Positions 9,768 through 18,422 of a stretch of DNA of 64,000 bases are shown piece after piece. The notes below the pieces were generated by a model. It saw nothing but the letters and a program-made list of their open reading frames with translations. It ran no database searches and was not told the origin of the DNA. The stretch is from Glycocaulis profundi. GTDB taxonomy: Bacteria > Pseudomonadota > Alphaproteobacteria > Caulobacterales > Maricaulaceae. Position numbers and translations under genes: made by a program. Where the stretch lies: contig VJOU01000010.1 in the NCBI GenBank assembly GCA_007050995.1, forward strand, positions 60,314 through 124,313, in the 5' to 3' direction. Numbering within the stretch: the stretch's first letter is position 1; every line of letters starts with the position of its first letter.

Positions 9768-10079
9768 ATGGTCGAGCTCGAGATCACCGAAACGCGGATG
9801 GGCCATCGCGGTCGCTACGCCGCCCGCGCGCCCGGGACGCCGACCGTGCCGGATTCCGAGCTGCTCTATGCGCTCGACGGGCAGACCATGACCATCGACC
9901 GGACCTTCACCCCGCCCCAGATGCGCAATCAGGGCATCGCCGCGCGGCTGGTCGCCCGCGCCGTGGCCGACGCGCGCGATCGGGGCTGGAGCATCGTCCC
10001 CCAATGCCCTTACGTGAGGGCCGTCATCGACCGCACGCCCCGATTCCAGGACGTGCTCGCCGAAGGAGAGCGATCATGA
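9768..10079 (+). CDS. Small GNAT-like N-acetyltransferase (YjdJ/NATD1 type), paralogue 1
   Basis: 103 residues. The acetyl-CoA-binding stretch QMRNQGIAARLVARAV and the C-terminal IVPQCPYVRAVIDR fit the short, single-domain NATD1/YjdJ-type GNAT family. The substrate is unknown. CGGAGG lies a few bases before the ATG. Its stop overlaps the start of the next gene (ATGA), and the two proteins are clearly homologous, so this looks like a tandem duplication. Confidence 0.75.
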   Translation: MVELEITETRMGHRGRYAARAPGTPTVPDSELLYALDGQTMTIDRTFTPPQMRNQGIAARLVARAVADARDRGWSIVPQCPYVRAVIDRTPRFQDVLAEGERS

Positions 10080-10378
10080 GCGACACGCCCGATCTGGACA
10101 TCGACGAAGAGGTCACCGGCTCGAAAGGCCGCTACGTCGCCAAAGCCGAAGACGGCGGCGAGGACGCGGAGCTGAGCTATTCGATCCTGAACGGCCAGAC
10201 GATCATCATCGACAGCACCACCGTCCCCGATGCCTGGCGCGGCAAGGGCGCGGGCAAGGCTCTGGTCGAACGCGCGGTCACCGACGCCCGAGAGCGCGGC
10301 GTGAAGATCGTCCCCCTCTGCCCCTTCGCCAAGGCCCAGATCGAGCGCCACCCCGAATGGCGCGACGTGCTGGCCTGA
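10076..10378 (+). CDS. Small GNAT-like N-acetyltransferase, paralogue 2
   Basis: 100 residues, a paralogue of the preceding gene: both have a G(R/S)KGRYVA-like strand, a RGKGAGKALVERAV-type acetyl-CoA loop (AWRGKGAGKALV) and a KIVPLCPFAKAQIER end. The acetyl-CoA loop here is closer to the canonical Q/RxxGxG/A form than in paralogue 1. Translation is coupled through a 4-base ATGA overlap. Confidence 0.78.
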   Translation: MSDTPDLDIDEEVTGSKGRYVAKAEDGGEDAELSYSILNGQTIIIDSTTVPDAWRGKGAGKALVERAVTDARERGVKIVPLCPFAKAQIERHPEWRDVLA

Positions 10379-10388
10379 GCCGAGCCCC

Positions 10389-11183
10389 CTAAAGCGCGTG
10401 CCCGCCCGCGACCTGGATCACCTGACCGGTGATCCAGCGCGCGCCTCCGCTGAGCAGGAAGCCCACCGTCTCGGCCACGTCCGCGGGGTGGCCGGCCCGG
10501 CCCATGGGGATGCGGGCGGCCGCGTCCTCCGCCTGCTCCGCGTCCATCCAGCCGGTCTGGACCGGGCCGGGGGCGACGGCGTTGACCGTGATCCCCATCG
10601 GGCCGAGCTCCAGCGCGGCGGACCGGGTGAAGGCCTCCAGCGCCGCCTTGCTCGAGCCGTAGAAGGTCTGGCCGGGAAAGGCGCGGGCCGCGTCCGTGGA
10701 GATGTTCACGATCCGCCCGCCCCGGCCCTGCTCCCAGGCCAAGGTGGCGAAGGCGGAGGCCAGCAGGGCGGGCGCTCCGAGATTGACGTCGAAATGGGCG
10801 CGATAGCCGTCCCAGCTCGCGCCCATGACACTGTCAGGCAGGGCGCAGTGCGCGGCGTTCGACACCACTGCGTCCAGCCCGCCCAGCGCCGCGGCGGCGT
10901 CCGCCACCAGCGCCTCGGCCGCGCCGGGACGCGACAGATCGGCGGGCAGCACCGCGACGCGGCGGCCCAAGGAGGCGATCTGGTCGGCGGCCTGTTCAGC
11001 CGCGGCGCGTCCAGGCGCGGCATGGGCCGCTCCCGGATCGGGGGTGTCGCTGGCGGGCAGGAAGTGCAGGGCGATGTCCGCGCCGTGGCTGGCGAGGGTC
11101 AGGGCGATCTCGCGCCCGATGCCGGAATTGGCGCCTGTGACGAGCGCACGCAGCCCTTCGAGGGCGAAATGCAGAGAAGACAT
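10389..11183 (-). CDS. Short-chain dehydrogenase/reductase
   Basis: 264 residues, classical SDR: cofactor loop TGANSGIG, strand-4 block VVSNAAH, catalytic Ser in VNISTDA, YGSSK as the Tyr-x3-Lys pair, and a C-terminal GQVIQVAGGHAL typical of FabG-like members. A ~20-residue Ala/Pro-rich insertion follows beta-2. An oxidoreductase acting on a hydroxyl/keto substrate; the substrate is unknown. It converges with the acetyltransferase pair. Confidence 0.85.
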   Translation of the reverse strand: MSSLHFALEGLRALVTGANSGIGREIALTLASHGADIALHFLPASDTPDPGAAHAAPGRAAAEQAADQIASLGRRVAVLPADLSRPGAAEALVADAAAALGGLDAVVSNAAHCALPDSVMGASWDGYRAHFDVNLGAPALLASAFATLAWEQGRGGRIVNISTDAARAFPGQTFYGSSKAALEAFTRSAALELGPMGITVNAVAPGPVQTGWMDAEQAEDAAARIPMGRAGHPADVAETVGFLLSGGARWITGQVIQVAGGHAL

Positions 11184-11359
11184 GTCAGGATCATCAGTCC
11201 AAAGCAGGAATATCAGGCCCGGCGCGCTGGCGTCCGGCCTATTGGGGCGGCCTTAAAGGCTCCACACCCTTCCCTGCTTGAGCATGATCCTGACCTCCGT
11301 TTCGGGACGCGGAACCTAGCGGCGGCTCCGCGCCGGGGCAAGTGTCTTTTCGCCCCGCC

Positions 11360-12793
11360 TCACGCTGAAATGTGGATCGGGTGGCCCAGCGCCGCCAGCG
11401 CGCTTTCCGCGAAGGCTTCGGTCAGGGTCGGGTGGACGTGGATCGTGCCGGAGATGTCTTCCAGCCGCGCGCCCATCTCCAGCGCCAGGGCGAACTCGCC
11501 CGATAGCTCGGAGACGTGCTTGCCCACCGCGTGGATGCCCAGCACCAGATGGTCGGACTTGCGCGCGGTCACCCGCACGAAGCCGCCATCGCCCCCGCCC
11601 TCCATGGACAGCGCCCGGCCCGAGGCGGCCAGCGGGAACTTGCCGGTGATGACGTCCTCGCCCTTGGCCTTCGCCTCGTCGGGCGACAGGCCCACGCCGA
11701 CGATTTCCGGCTCGGTGAAGCAAACCGCGGCGATGGCTGCAGGATCGAAGCGGCGGCGATGCCCGGCGATGATCTCGGCGACGCGCTCGCCCTGGGCCGT
11801 GGCCTTGTGGGCCAGCAGCGGCTCGCCCACCAGATCGCCGATGGCGTAAACGCCGCGCATCCCGGTGCGGCACTGGTCGTCGATCTTCACGAAGGGGCCG
11901 TCCATGTCGAGGCCCATCGTCTCCAGCCCCCAGCCCTCGGTGACCGGCCTGCGGCCCACCGCGACCAGAATCCGGTCCGCCTCCAGCCGCTGGTCCGCGC
12001 CCTTGGCGTCGGTGAATTCAAGGAAGGTCTTTCCGCCCTCCTCGGCCACGCCCTTGGCCTTGGCGCCCAGGTGCATGTCCACCTTGTTCTTCTTCAGCCA
12101 CATGGAGATCGGGCGGGTCATCTCCGCGTCGTAAAGCGGCAGGATGCGGTCGAGCGCTTCGACGAAGGCCACCTGCGAGCCCATCTTGCGGAAGGCGATG
12201 CCCAGCTCCAGCCCGATATAGCCCGCGCCCACGACGACGAGCTTTTCCGGCCGCTCGGTCAGCTCCAGCGCCTGGGTGGAGCCGATCACCTTGCCGCCGA
12301 ATTTCATGAAGGGCAGCTCGGTCTCTTTCGACCCCGTGGCCAGGATCACGTTCTCCGCCGTGATCTCGATCTCGCCGTCATCGGTTTCGACGATGCAGGT
12401 CTTGGCGTTCTGGAAGGTCGCCCAGCCCGAGACCGCCTCCACCTTGGCCGCCTTGAGCAGCGTGCCCACGCCCTTGGTGAGCTTGGAGACGATGGTGTCC
12501 TTCCACTCGGTCACCCCCGCCATGTCCAGCTCGGGCGCGCTTTTGAGCGAGATGCCCAGCGACGGCTTCTCGGCATGGTGGACCATGTCCTCGTATTTCG
12601 AGGCGGCGTGGATGAAGGCCTTGGACGGGATGCAGCCGCGATTGAGGCAGGTGCCGCCCAGCCCGTGCTTGTCCACGATAACCGTGTCCAGACCCAGCTG
12701 GCCCGCGCGGATCGCGGCGGGATAGCCGCCCGGCCCTCCGCCCACGACGAGGACCTGGCACTGGCGGGTTTTCTTCGCGGACTTCTCGGACAT
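11360..12793 (-). CDS. lpdA: Dihydrolipoyl dehydrogenase (E3)
   Basis: 477 residues. FAD-binding GGGPGGYPAAIRAGQLG, redox-active Cys pair in GGTCLNRGCIPSK, NAD-binding VVGAGYIGLELG, second FAD block GVYAIGDLVGEPLLAHKA, and the C-terminal catalytic His-Glu in HVHPTLTEAF. It reoxidises lipoyl groups of 2-oxoacid dehydrogenase complexes. No E1/E2 genes are adjacent, so the complex served (branched-chain, pyruvate or 2-oxoglutarate) is undetermined. It appears monocistronic. Confidence 0.95.
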   Translation of the reverse strand: MSEKSAKKTRQCQVLVVGGGPGGYPAAIRAGQLGLDTVIVDKHGLGGTCLNRGCIPSKAFIHAASKYEDMVHHAEKPSLGISLKSAPELDMAGVTEWKDTIVSKLTKGVGTLLKAAKVEAVSGWATFQNAKTCIVETDDGEIEITAENVILATGSKETELPFMKFGGKVIGSTQALELTERPEKLVVVGAGYIGLELGIAFRKMGSQVAFVEALDRILPLYDAEMTRPISMWLKKNKVDMHLGAKAKGVAEEGGKTFLEFTDAKGADQRLEADRILVAVGRRPVTEGWGLETMGLDMDGPFVKIDDQCRTGMRGVYAIGDLVGEPLLAHKATAQGERVAEIIAGHRRRFDPAAIAAVCFTEPEIVGVGLSPDEAKAKGEDVITGKFPLAASGRALSMEGGGDGGFVRVTARKSDHLVLGIHAVGKHVSELSGEFALALEMGARLEDISGTIHVHPTLTEAFAESALAALGHPIHISA

Positions 12794-12970
12794 GGGGCGG
12801 GCTCCCTGAGACTGGCTTTTCGCCGCCCGATCTAGCCGCTCAGAGCCGTCAGGGGAACCCGCGATGGGCCGCTTTGCCCGCGGCTGCCGGAGCGGGACAC
12901 CACCGCCCCGGCGGCGAAGCCGCCGCCAGCGCGACCGCGCGCCCGCACCCCGGCCTTGAGCCGGGAGAGG

Positions 12971-12994
12971 ACCGACCGAGCGGAGCGAGGAAGG
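12971..12994. repeat. 24-bp intergenic repeat, copy 2
   Basis: Identical to the string at 4491-4514. Here it lies in the 210-bp gap upstream of lpdA, just before the 3' end of the small membrane-protein gene. Confidence 0.7.
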
Positions 12995-13003
12995 ACGCTT
13001 GAA

Positions 13004-13222
13004 CTACTCTTCGGATCCGGCGCTGGCGCCGTCATTGCTGACGGCCACGTTGGTCTGGGGCCGCCGGCGGGCGAGGCCCGCCCCGCTGGCGATGGAAATG
13101 CCCGCGATCAGGATCAGCCCGATCACGATCCACTGGGTCTGAACCCCGACCAGATGAGCGCCATAGCCCAGCGCGCCGAGCGCGAAGATCAGCCCGATGA
13201 TGAAAATCCAGAATGCGCGCAT
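13004..13222 (-). CDS. Small two-helix membrane protein, unknown function
   Basis: 72 residues with two hydrophobic segments (about 4-24 and 30-48), a basic loop after the second (LARRRPQ) and an acidic/Ser tail. AGGACA lies a few bases before the ATG. No family is recognised. It is the last chromosomal gene before the left attachment repeat of the integrated element. Confidence 0.6.
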   Translation of the reverse strand: MRAFWIFIIGLIFALGALGYGAHLVGVQTQWIVIGLILIAGISIASGAGLARRRPQTNVAVSNDGASAGSEE

Positions 13223-13413
13223 GTCGTGTCCTCCCGCATGCGTTTTTCGATGAGGACAGAACAGGTTCAGCGAAGCGGCGGTTCCGCCGACGGCGGGCGC
13301 TCACCATCCCCCGATCCGGGTTCAGGCCGGCACCCGCGCATCAAGCCTGAACAATCCACTCGGAAGGCGCATAAAGCCAAGACGTCAAGTCGCCCGGGCC
13401 GGATTCCGCATCA

Positions 13414-13456
13414 AAGCGCCTGTAGCCGCATGAAATAAGGGAAATCGTGGGAAGTG
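13414..13456. repeat. Left attachment site (attL) direct repeat
   Basis: The 43-bp string begins AAGCGCCTGTAGCCG and ends TCGTGGGAAGTG, and matches 19829-19871 with a single A/G change. After it, both ends continue with GGTAGCGGAGG, offset by a 2-base insertion (TG) on the left. The complement of that core, CCTCCGCTACCA, resembles a tRNA 3' end, but no tRNA cloverleaf is found here. Confidence 0.85.
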
Positions 13457-13555
13457 TGGTAGCGGAGGAGGGAACCGCTCTGCTACCAAGCCACCGAGGC
13501 GAAAACCTTATATATCATGGCACTATAGGAGGCGGGTCGCTGGCGTCCCCTGAGA

Positions 13556-13578
13556 TTTGTGGGACAGTTTGTGGGACA
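13556..13578. promoter_or_regulatory. Putative integrase arm-type site, left end
   Basis: TTGTGGGACA occurs twice, spaced 12 bases apart, just inside the left repeat. The same doubled motif in the same orientation sits just inside the right repeat upstream of the integrase. Placement and duplication fit arm-type recombinase binding sites. Confidence 0.55.
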
Positions 13579-13777
13579 CTTCGGGGGGCCGGTCAACCAG
13601 TCCGAACCACCCCCGAACCCCGTGGCCAAGGAATGGCGGGATAAGCTCCTAGGCCAGTTGACCAAGGGGGCCAGCGAGAACCTGACGTACATCCACCTCG
13701 ACCTCGCGCAGATGCGGCCCATGCTGGAGGGGCTGGACTGGCGGGACGTGTTTGCAGCCGAAAGCGCCCTAGAGTAG
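13559..13777 (+). CDS. Small hypothetical ORF inside the island's left end
   Basis: An open frame of up to 72 codons with a plausible amphipathic C-terminal half (LTYIHLDLAQMRPMLEGLDW). The only possible starts are GTG codons inside the TTGTGGGACA repeats, and no ribosome binding site is seen. It may be a chance frame or the 3' end of a gene lost at integration. Confidence 0.25.
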   Translation: MGQFVGHFGGPVNQSEPPPNPVAKEWRDKLLGQLTKGASENLTYIHLDLAQMRPMLEGLDWRDVFAAESALE

Positions 13778-13804
13778 AATAGGGCCTGTTTTTGGGGGGC
13801 TCAG

Positions 13805-14167
13805 ATGATTGACTGTGGGATACTCGTTATCTCCACCCTGCTAGGGGTGGTGCCTATCGGCGTCATTGTGGTGGGCTATCTTCTTCGCAAACCCCATGCA
13901 GGTAAGACCGAAGGATGGGGTATCGGGTGGCAATTTATCCGTTACACCGTCATCGCGATGACGCCCCCGATCATCGCTATCCTTGCGCTCAACAACGCTC
14001 TCACTACCGAGGTCGCTGTCTTGCTCTCAGGAACCTTGGGGTATGCCTTCGGCAACAGGGACGAGGGGCGCGAAACCAAGAAGAAGAACAAATCAACCCC
14101 GGAAGAACCAGCCCCGGCGGGCGAGAGCGCTCCGTCATCAAGCCAGCCTAGCACGCTGCCTGGATAG
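13805..14167 (+). CDS. Small membrane protein of the island, unknown function
   Basis: 120 residues: two to three hydrophobic segments (about 4-26, 45-62 and possibly 67-82) and a hydrophilic tail rich in Lys, Ser, Pro and Glu. The layout resembles small phage or island membrane proteins, but no family is recognised. GGGGGGCTCAG lies just upstream of the ATG. Confidence 0.55.
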   Translation: MIDCGILVISTLLGVVPIGVIVVGYLLRKPHAGKTEGWGIGWQFIRYTVIAMTPPIIAILALNNALTTEVAVLLSGTLGYAFGNRDEGRETKKKNKSTPEEPAPAGESAPSSSQPSTLPG

Positions 14168-14348
14168 GGTGCGTCTGAAAATCTCGAAAAAATCTGAGGC
14201 CCCTTGTCACAAGGGAGCGGATCGAGTTCCCCCCCGTGGCCACGGCCAGAAACCTGCGGGAACCGGGAGCTGCGCGAGGCCGGGGCTGAGTGTCATCGGT
14301 AGAGAGGGACAGGCGGCCCGCTGAGAGCCGCCCAGCCCAGCCCGAGGG

Positions 14349-14570
14349 TCAGTCCCCAGCGGGGACCGGCAGGCCCTCCACGGCCCCCTGAAAAGCCGCC
14401 AGCTCCTCGCGGATCAGGAGGCCCACCACGTCGTCTCCTCCATCACCACGGCCAGCGCCTCCTCGCGCTCCAGAAGGACGGGCCGAGTGTTCTCCAGCGC
14501 CCCGGTCTCGGCATCCGCCGCCGCATTGCCGCCGCTTCCACCCCCTGTCCGGCAGATTGTTATTTCCCCC
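14349..14570 (-). pseudogene. Possible frameshifted gene remnant
   Basis: On the minus strand one frame reads a plausible acidic, helical stretch (AADAETGALENTRPVLLERE, then EALAVVMEE) that soon stops. Shifting one base at the GAGGAGACGACG run continues as DDVVGLLIREELAAFQGAV to a stop near 14349. The two halves together look like one small protein broken by a frameshift. No start codon or family is evident, so this is a weak call. Confidence 0.25.
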
Positions 14571-14627
14571 TATGCTCCTTAGGGTCATCCGCGCCCCTAT
14601 TCACAACATCCCGACAGGACGACAGGC

Positions 14628-14846
14628 ATGAAGAAGGCATTTTTTACATCGATCATCCTGATTTTCACTGCCTCCTTGACCGCTTGCGAGAGACCCGGTC
14701 GGTACCAAATCGTGTCCAGCGGATCGGCCTCGCCTGTTGTGACGATGGTGGATACGCAGACCGGCCGCATACGAATGTGTGTGCCCGAACGACCCGGCAC
14801 CCCACGCGGGACCCCTGTGTATGCCTGCGGCGCGTGGGCTTCGTAA
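14628..14846 (+). CDS. Small lipoprotein, unknown function
   Basis: 72 residues. Basic start MKKAFF, a hydrophobic stretch and a lipobox-like SLTAC near residues 16-20, then a short polar domain with VTMVDTQTGRI. It is probably an anchored periplasmic protein. A purine-rich site (GGACGACAGG) precedes the ATG. It has two further Cys in the mature part. Entry-exclusion or superinfection-type lipoproteins are of this size, but nothing in the sequence shows such a role. Confidence 0.55.
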   Translation: MKKAFFTSIILIFTASLTACERPGRYQIVSSGSASPVVTMVDTQTGRIRMCVPERPGTPRGTPVYACGAWAS

Positions 14847-15002
14847 TCCATCGCGAGAAAAATGAGTGTCAAAAGGCCATGCCCTAGCGACACAGGCTGC
14901 GGCTGACTCATATCCGTGTCATACACATGGTCAGTTGACTTTTGACACATGCCCTGCGAGAACGTCTTAGACTTCATTGAGACGCCTCAGGGGACACACG
15001 TC

Positions 15003-15575
15003 ATGCTCATCGGATACGCCCGCACCTCCACCGTGGACCAAAAGGCCAGCTTCGAGGCCCAGAAGCGCGAGCTGACGGAGGCGGGGTGCGAGACGGTCTT
15101 CTCCGAACAGGTCTCCGCCGTCGCGACCAAGCGACCCGAGCTGGAGGCCTACCTCGCCAACGCCCGCAAGGGGGACACTCTGGTGGTCACCAAGCTCGAC
15201 CGGCTCGCCCGGTCCCTGCCGGACCTCATGGACCTCACGAGGGCGCTGGCGGCCAAGGGTGTGGCCCTCAAGGTGCTGGACCTCGGCATGGACACCGCCA
15301 CCCCGCACGGGGAGATGGTCCTCGGCATCATCGGCAGCGTGGCCCAGTTCGAGCGATCTCTCATGCTGGAGCGCCAGCGCGTGGGCATCGCGAGGGCCAA
15401 GGCCGAGGGCAAATACAAGGGCCGCAAGCCCACCGCCAGGGCGAAGGCAGAGGAGGTGCTGGCGATGCTGGACCAAGGCGTCCCCGCCACGAAGGCGGCA
15501 GAGCGCCTAGGCATCTCCCGGTCCTCCGTGGAGCGCATCAAGCGCGAGGCGAGGCGCGAACACGGCTCCGTCTAG
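15003..15575 (+). CDS. Serine recombinase (resolvase/invertase family)
   Basis: 190 residues from the ATG at 15003. The catalytic N-terminal domain starts MLIGYARTSTVDQK (nucleophile Ser in the YxRxS motif) and includes TKLDRLARSLPDLM and the E-helix QFERSLMLERQRVGIARAKAEG. A Hin/TnpR-like helix-turn-helix follows (GVPATKAAERLGISRSSVERI). The size is that of a resolvase or DNA invertase. No invertible segment or res site could be shown, so it may resolve dimers of the excised element. Confidence 0.9.
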   Translation: MLIGYARTSTVDQKASFEAQKRELTEAGCETVFSEQVSAVATKRPELEAYLANARKGDTLVVTKLDRLARSLPDLMDLTRALAAKGVALKVLDLGMDTATPHGEMVLGIIGSVAQFERSLMLERQRVGIARAKAEGKYKGRKPTARAKAEEVLAMLDQGVPATKAAERLGISRSSVERIKREARREHGSV

Positions 15576-15617
15576 CGCGCAACGCCGCCTGCCTCCGCGC
15601 TCACTTACAGCCGACCA

Positions 15618-16190
15618 TTGGACCGACCTATGCGTGAATACCTGCCTCGCGACCACTTCCGAAACGACCGGGCCTACAGGCGCTACAATCAGAACCGAGA
15701 CCGTCAAAGGCGGGAGGAGTGGATTGAGAGCAACGCCTACCAGATGGCGGGTGGCGTAACGGCGGACCCGGTGGACAAGGAAATGGCCCGCGCCGACGCG
15801 AAGGCTTCCCTTAAGCGCATCGAGCGGAGACGCACGCGGCGCTGCAGGTCATGCAAACGGAACCGCCGGATCGCCACGATGTTTCAGCGGTCCTACATGA
15901 CCTGCGCGGACTGCCTCGACGCAGCGAACCGCCGGAGCGCCAAGAAGCGCAAGGCGGTCCGGGAGGGCCGCACCTTCGATGCGATCCTTGCCATGGCCAA
16001 GGACGTGGCCGACCAACAGGGCCTCCGCACCGACCATTTTGTGAGCCTTCATCAGGTCATCATCGCCGCGAGAAGCGCCACTGGCCTCCCGCTGGAGGAG
16101 GGGCGGGAGATCACCGCCCGCCAGCACCGGCGCATCGCCACGCGAAAGGCGCTGCAGGCCATCGCCACGGCCATCTACGCCCGGCAATAA
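15618..16190 (+). CDS. Basic zinc-ribbon-like protein of the island, unknown function
   Basis: 190 residues, very rich in Arg/Lys. A four-Cys knuckle (CRSCKRN ... CADC, spacing CxxC-x17-CxxC) near residues 76-98 suggests a zinc ribbon. The N-terminus has a run of charged, aromatic residues (YLPRDHFRNDRAYRRYNQ), and the C-terminal third is helical. Probably nucleic-acid binding; no named family is recognised. Confidence 0.55.
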   Translation: MDRPMREYLPRDHFRNDRAYRRYNQNRDRQRREEWIESNAYQMAGGVTADPVDKEMARADAKASLKRIERRRTRRCRSCKRNRRIATMFQRSYMTCADCLDAANRRSAKKRKAVREGRTFDAILAMAKDVADQQGLRTDHFVSLHQVIIAARSATGLPLEEGREITARQHRRIATRKALQAIATAIYARQ

Positions 16191-16462
16191 ACCGCACCGA
16201 GAGGCGATAACGTGAAATCACCGTCCTAGTCACCCATACAAATCAACGCCTTCAATTGCCGCCGTTAGCGGGATGGAAAGTCGTTCTGCCCCACCCCCGC
16301 CAGCGGCATCACCCCGGCGGGCTCACAGTCCCTTCGCTGGGAAGTCCGCGCCAGATCAGCGCGGCAAGGACGCTCAAGGCCCTCATCGGTTAGCCCGGTG
16401 GGGGCCTTGCTCGTTCTGGACCAGCGCGTGGGACATCATCAACCCAGCGAAAGCGAAACATC

Positions 16463-16954
16463 ATGAACCTCGACGATCCAAACCTGTTGATCGCCCACAC
16501 GGACGGCGCCTGCAGCGGCAACCCCGGCCCCGGAGGATGGGGCGTGGTCATTTCCGGCAGGGAGAAGACCGTGCAGGGCTGCGGCCACGAGCCCGCCACC
16601 ACCAACCAGCGCATGGAGCTGACCGCCGCCATCAAGGCCCTCAGGAAGACCCAGCGCACACCGCGCCCCCTCCTGATCGTGACGGACAGCGAGTACGTCC
16701 AGAAGGGGGCCACCGAGTGGCTGGCCGGATGGAAGGCCAAGGGCTGGAAGAACGCCCACAAGAAGCCCGTGGCCAACCGTGACCTGTGGGAAGAGCTGGA
16801 CGCCCTCCTGAACGACAGAGCCGGGCCGGTCGGCTGGCAGTGGGTCAAAGGCCACTCCGGAGACCTCGGGAACGAGGAGGCGGACTGGCTGGCCCGGCAG
16901 GGAGCGGAAGGGGCCTCCGGGTGGCGTGAGCGCCGCGAGGAGGTGGCGGCATGA
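16463..16954 (+). CDS. rnhA: Ribonuclease HI
   Basis: 163 residues. All four acidic catalytic positions can be seen: Asp in HTDGACSGNPGPGGWG, Glu in NQRMELTAAI, Asp in VTDSEYVQKG and Asp in GNEEADWLARQ. The basic handle region (WLAGWKAKGWKNAHKK) is present. It removes RNA from RNA/DNA hybrids. It is an element-borne copy, and its last 4 bases overlap the ParB-like gene (ATGA), so the two are translated together. Replication or primer processing for the element is a reasonable inference. Confidence 0.93.
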   Translation: MNLDDPNLLIAHTDGACSGNPGPGGWGVVISGREKTVQGCGHEPATTNQRMELTAAIKALRKTQRTPRPLLIVTDSEYVQKGATEWLAGWKAKGWKNAHKKPVANRDLWEELDALLNDRAGPVGWQWVKGHSGDLGNEEADWLARQGAEGASGWRERREEVAA

Positions 16955-17751
16955 CCCGGCCCGTGACCGACCGCCCCCGCTTCGACCAGACCCCGCCCAC
17001 TCTGGTGCAGGGCGAAGTCACCGGCCTGCCGCCCCAGTGGCTCCATGTGGACCCTGAGATCACCTGCCGCTCTGGCGGAACCACCGACCTCGCGCTGGTG
17101 AAGGTGATCGCACAGGCCTATCGGTCCCTCGGCGAGGTCGAGCCCGTCAAGGTGGCATGGCTCGAAGGACGCTGGACCTTGATCGACGGCCTTCACCGCT
17201 ACGAGGCCTACATGCAGACCCGCGACCCCGACTGTGAACTCGCGGTGATACCCGTGGTGTCACTGGGCGAGGCGGAGGATGTGCATGAGGCCCGGTGGTG
17301 GGCCAGCCGGGCGAACTGGACGGTCCAGAAGAACCTCAGCCGCAAGGAGCGCCGCGAGGCCTTCCGGCGCTACATACAGGCGAAGCGACACCGACTGGGC
17401 GAGAAGAGGCGGGGCAACTTCAAGAGCTACCGCGACATCGCCGTGGAGCTGCCGGGAGCCAAGCTGTCCACCCTGCACAGGTGGATGGGGCAGGACTTCC
17501 CCGCCATCGCCTCAGCCATGGCCAACGACCCCGAGAACATGACTGAGAACGGCGGCCATCGCGACTGGGAGGCGGAGGAGCTGTCCCGGAAGGCGGCCAA
17601 GCTCAGGGACCAGCTCATCGCCTTGGGCAGCGCCGGACATGGGCTGGAAGAGGCCAGGGCGGCGGCTGCCGAGGTTCTCACCACCTTGGACGGCCAGACC
17701 ATGCGACCGATGCCCGAGGTGCCGGGCTCGCCTGCCTATGACTTCTCGTGA
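16951..17751 (+). CDS. ParB/Srx-like nuclease-fold DNA-binding protein
   Basis: 266 residues. The N-terminal half contains the ParB/sulfiredoxin box TLIDGLHRYEAYMQ (D-G-x-H-R). A helical middle (residues ~120-185) has a probable helix-turn-helix, with YRDIAVELPGAKLSTLHRWM. It resembles phage and plasmid ParB-like proteins that read DNA or hydrolyse nucleotides. It is coupled to rnhA by overlap. A partition role is not supported, since no parA is present. Confidence 0.7.
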   Translation: MTRPVTDRPRFDQTPPTLVQGEVTGLPPQWLHVDPEITCRSGGTTDLALVKVIAQAYRSLGEVEPVKVAWLEGRWTLIDGLHRYEAYMQTRDPDCELAVIPVVSLGEAEDVHEARWWASRANWTVQKNLSRKERREAFRRYIQAKRHRLGEKRRGNFKSYRDIAVELPGAKLSTLHRWMGQDFPAIASAMANDPENMTENGGHRDWEAEELSRKAAKLRDQLIALGSAGHGLEEARAAAAEVLTTLDGQTMRPMPEVPGSPAYDFS

Positions 17752-17963
17752 CCCAGACGTCGGAAACCCTTAGCCGACAGGTTCGGACGGCCTCTAGCGT
17801 TCCATTGAACACCTGCGGGTCAACTGTTTCGCCGTGATCCCTTACGGCACAAGTCGATCCGGCTGCCGGACGTCAAACCTCGCGGACCCAATCCCGCCCC
17901 TGCACGATCACGCAGGGAGCGGGGGCGGGCCGTGAGCGAGACACCCTGTCGTTTTCGTGCAGG

Positions 17964-18338
17964 TCACCTGACGCGCTCGGCACGCCCCACGAAGGCCGAG
18001 GCGTAGTCAGGGAGGAGGGGAACTTCCGTTCGTGTGCCCACCCTTGTAGCCGTCGTCATCATCATGTTGTTGGCGCGGTCGAGCTGATAGACATTGACGA
18101 CCTCCATGCCCCGTCCGTTGTGGCCCCAGCCGATCAGGGTGCTGTCCCCGAACTGGGTGAACTCCAGATCGTTGCCGGTGACCCAGCCGTGGTCTCCGTA
18201 AAAACAGACGGTCTGCCCCTGCAGCGCGTCCTCCTGCACCCGATACTCGGGAGCCTCCAAGCTAGGACCGGTGTACGCATCGACCCGCCAACACTCGCCC
18301 GCAGCGGTTGCCATCAAGGCTGACACCAGCAAAAGCAT
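17964..18338 (-). CDS. Secreted small protein, unknown function
   Basis: About 124 residues from the ATG at 18338, which has GGGAGGG five bases upstream. A short signal peptide (MLLLVSALMATAAG) precedes a mature region with two Cys (GECWRV and TVCFYGDHG) that could form a disulfide. The remainder is rich in Thr, Gly and Asn. No family is recognised. It is the last gene before the integrase and reads the same way. The 210 bp between it and the ParB-like gene hold no gene. Confidence 0.5.
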   Translation of the reverse strand: MLLLVSALMATAAGECWRVDAYTGPSLEAPEYRVQEDALQGQTVCFYGDHGWVTGNDLEFTQFGDSTLIGWGHNGRGMEVVNVYQLDRANNMMMTTATRVGTRTEVPLLPDYASAFVGRAERVR

Positions 18339-18422
18339 CTTTACCCTCCCTGCCTGTGGTAAGGTCACAATGAGCAGCCTATCGAGCAGGGGCAAGGGAA
18401 ACGCACCTGAGGCCCGAGGCCG

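Noticed and set aside
13457..13500. tRNA gene at the left end of the small island
   Set aside because: The complement ends in CTCCGCTACCA like a tRNA 3' end, but no T-arm, anticodon arm or matching 5' acceptor could be built.
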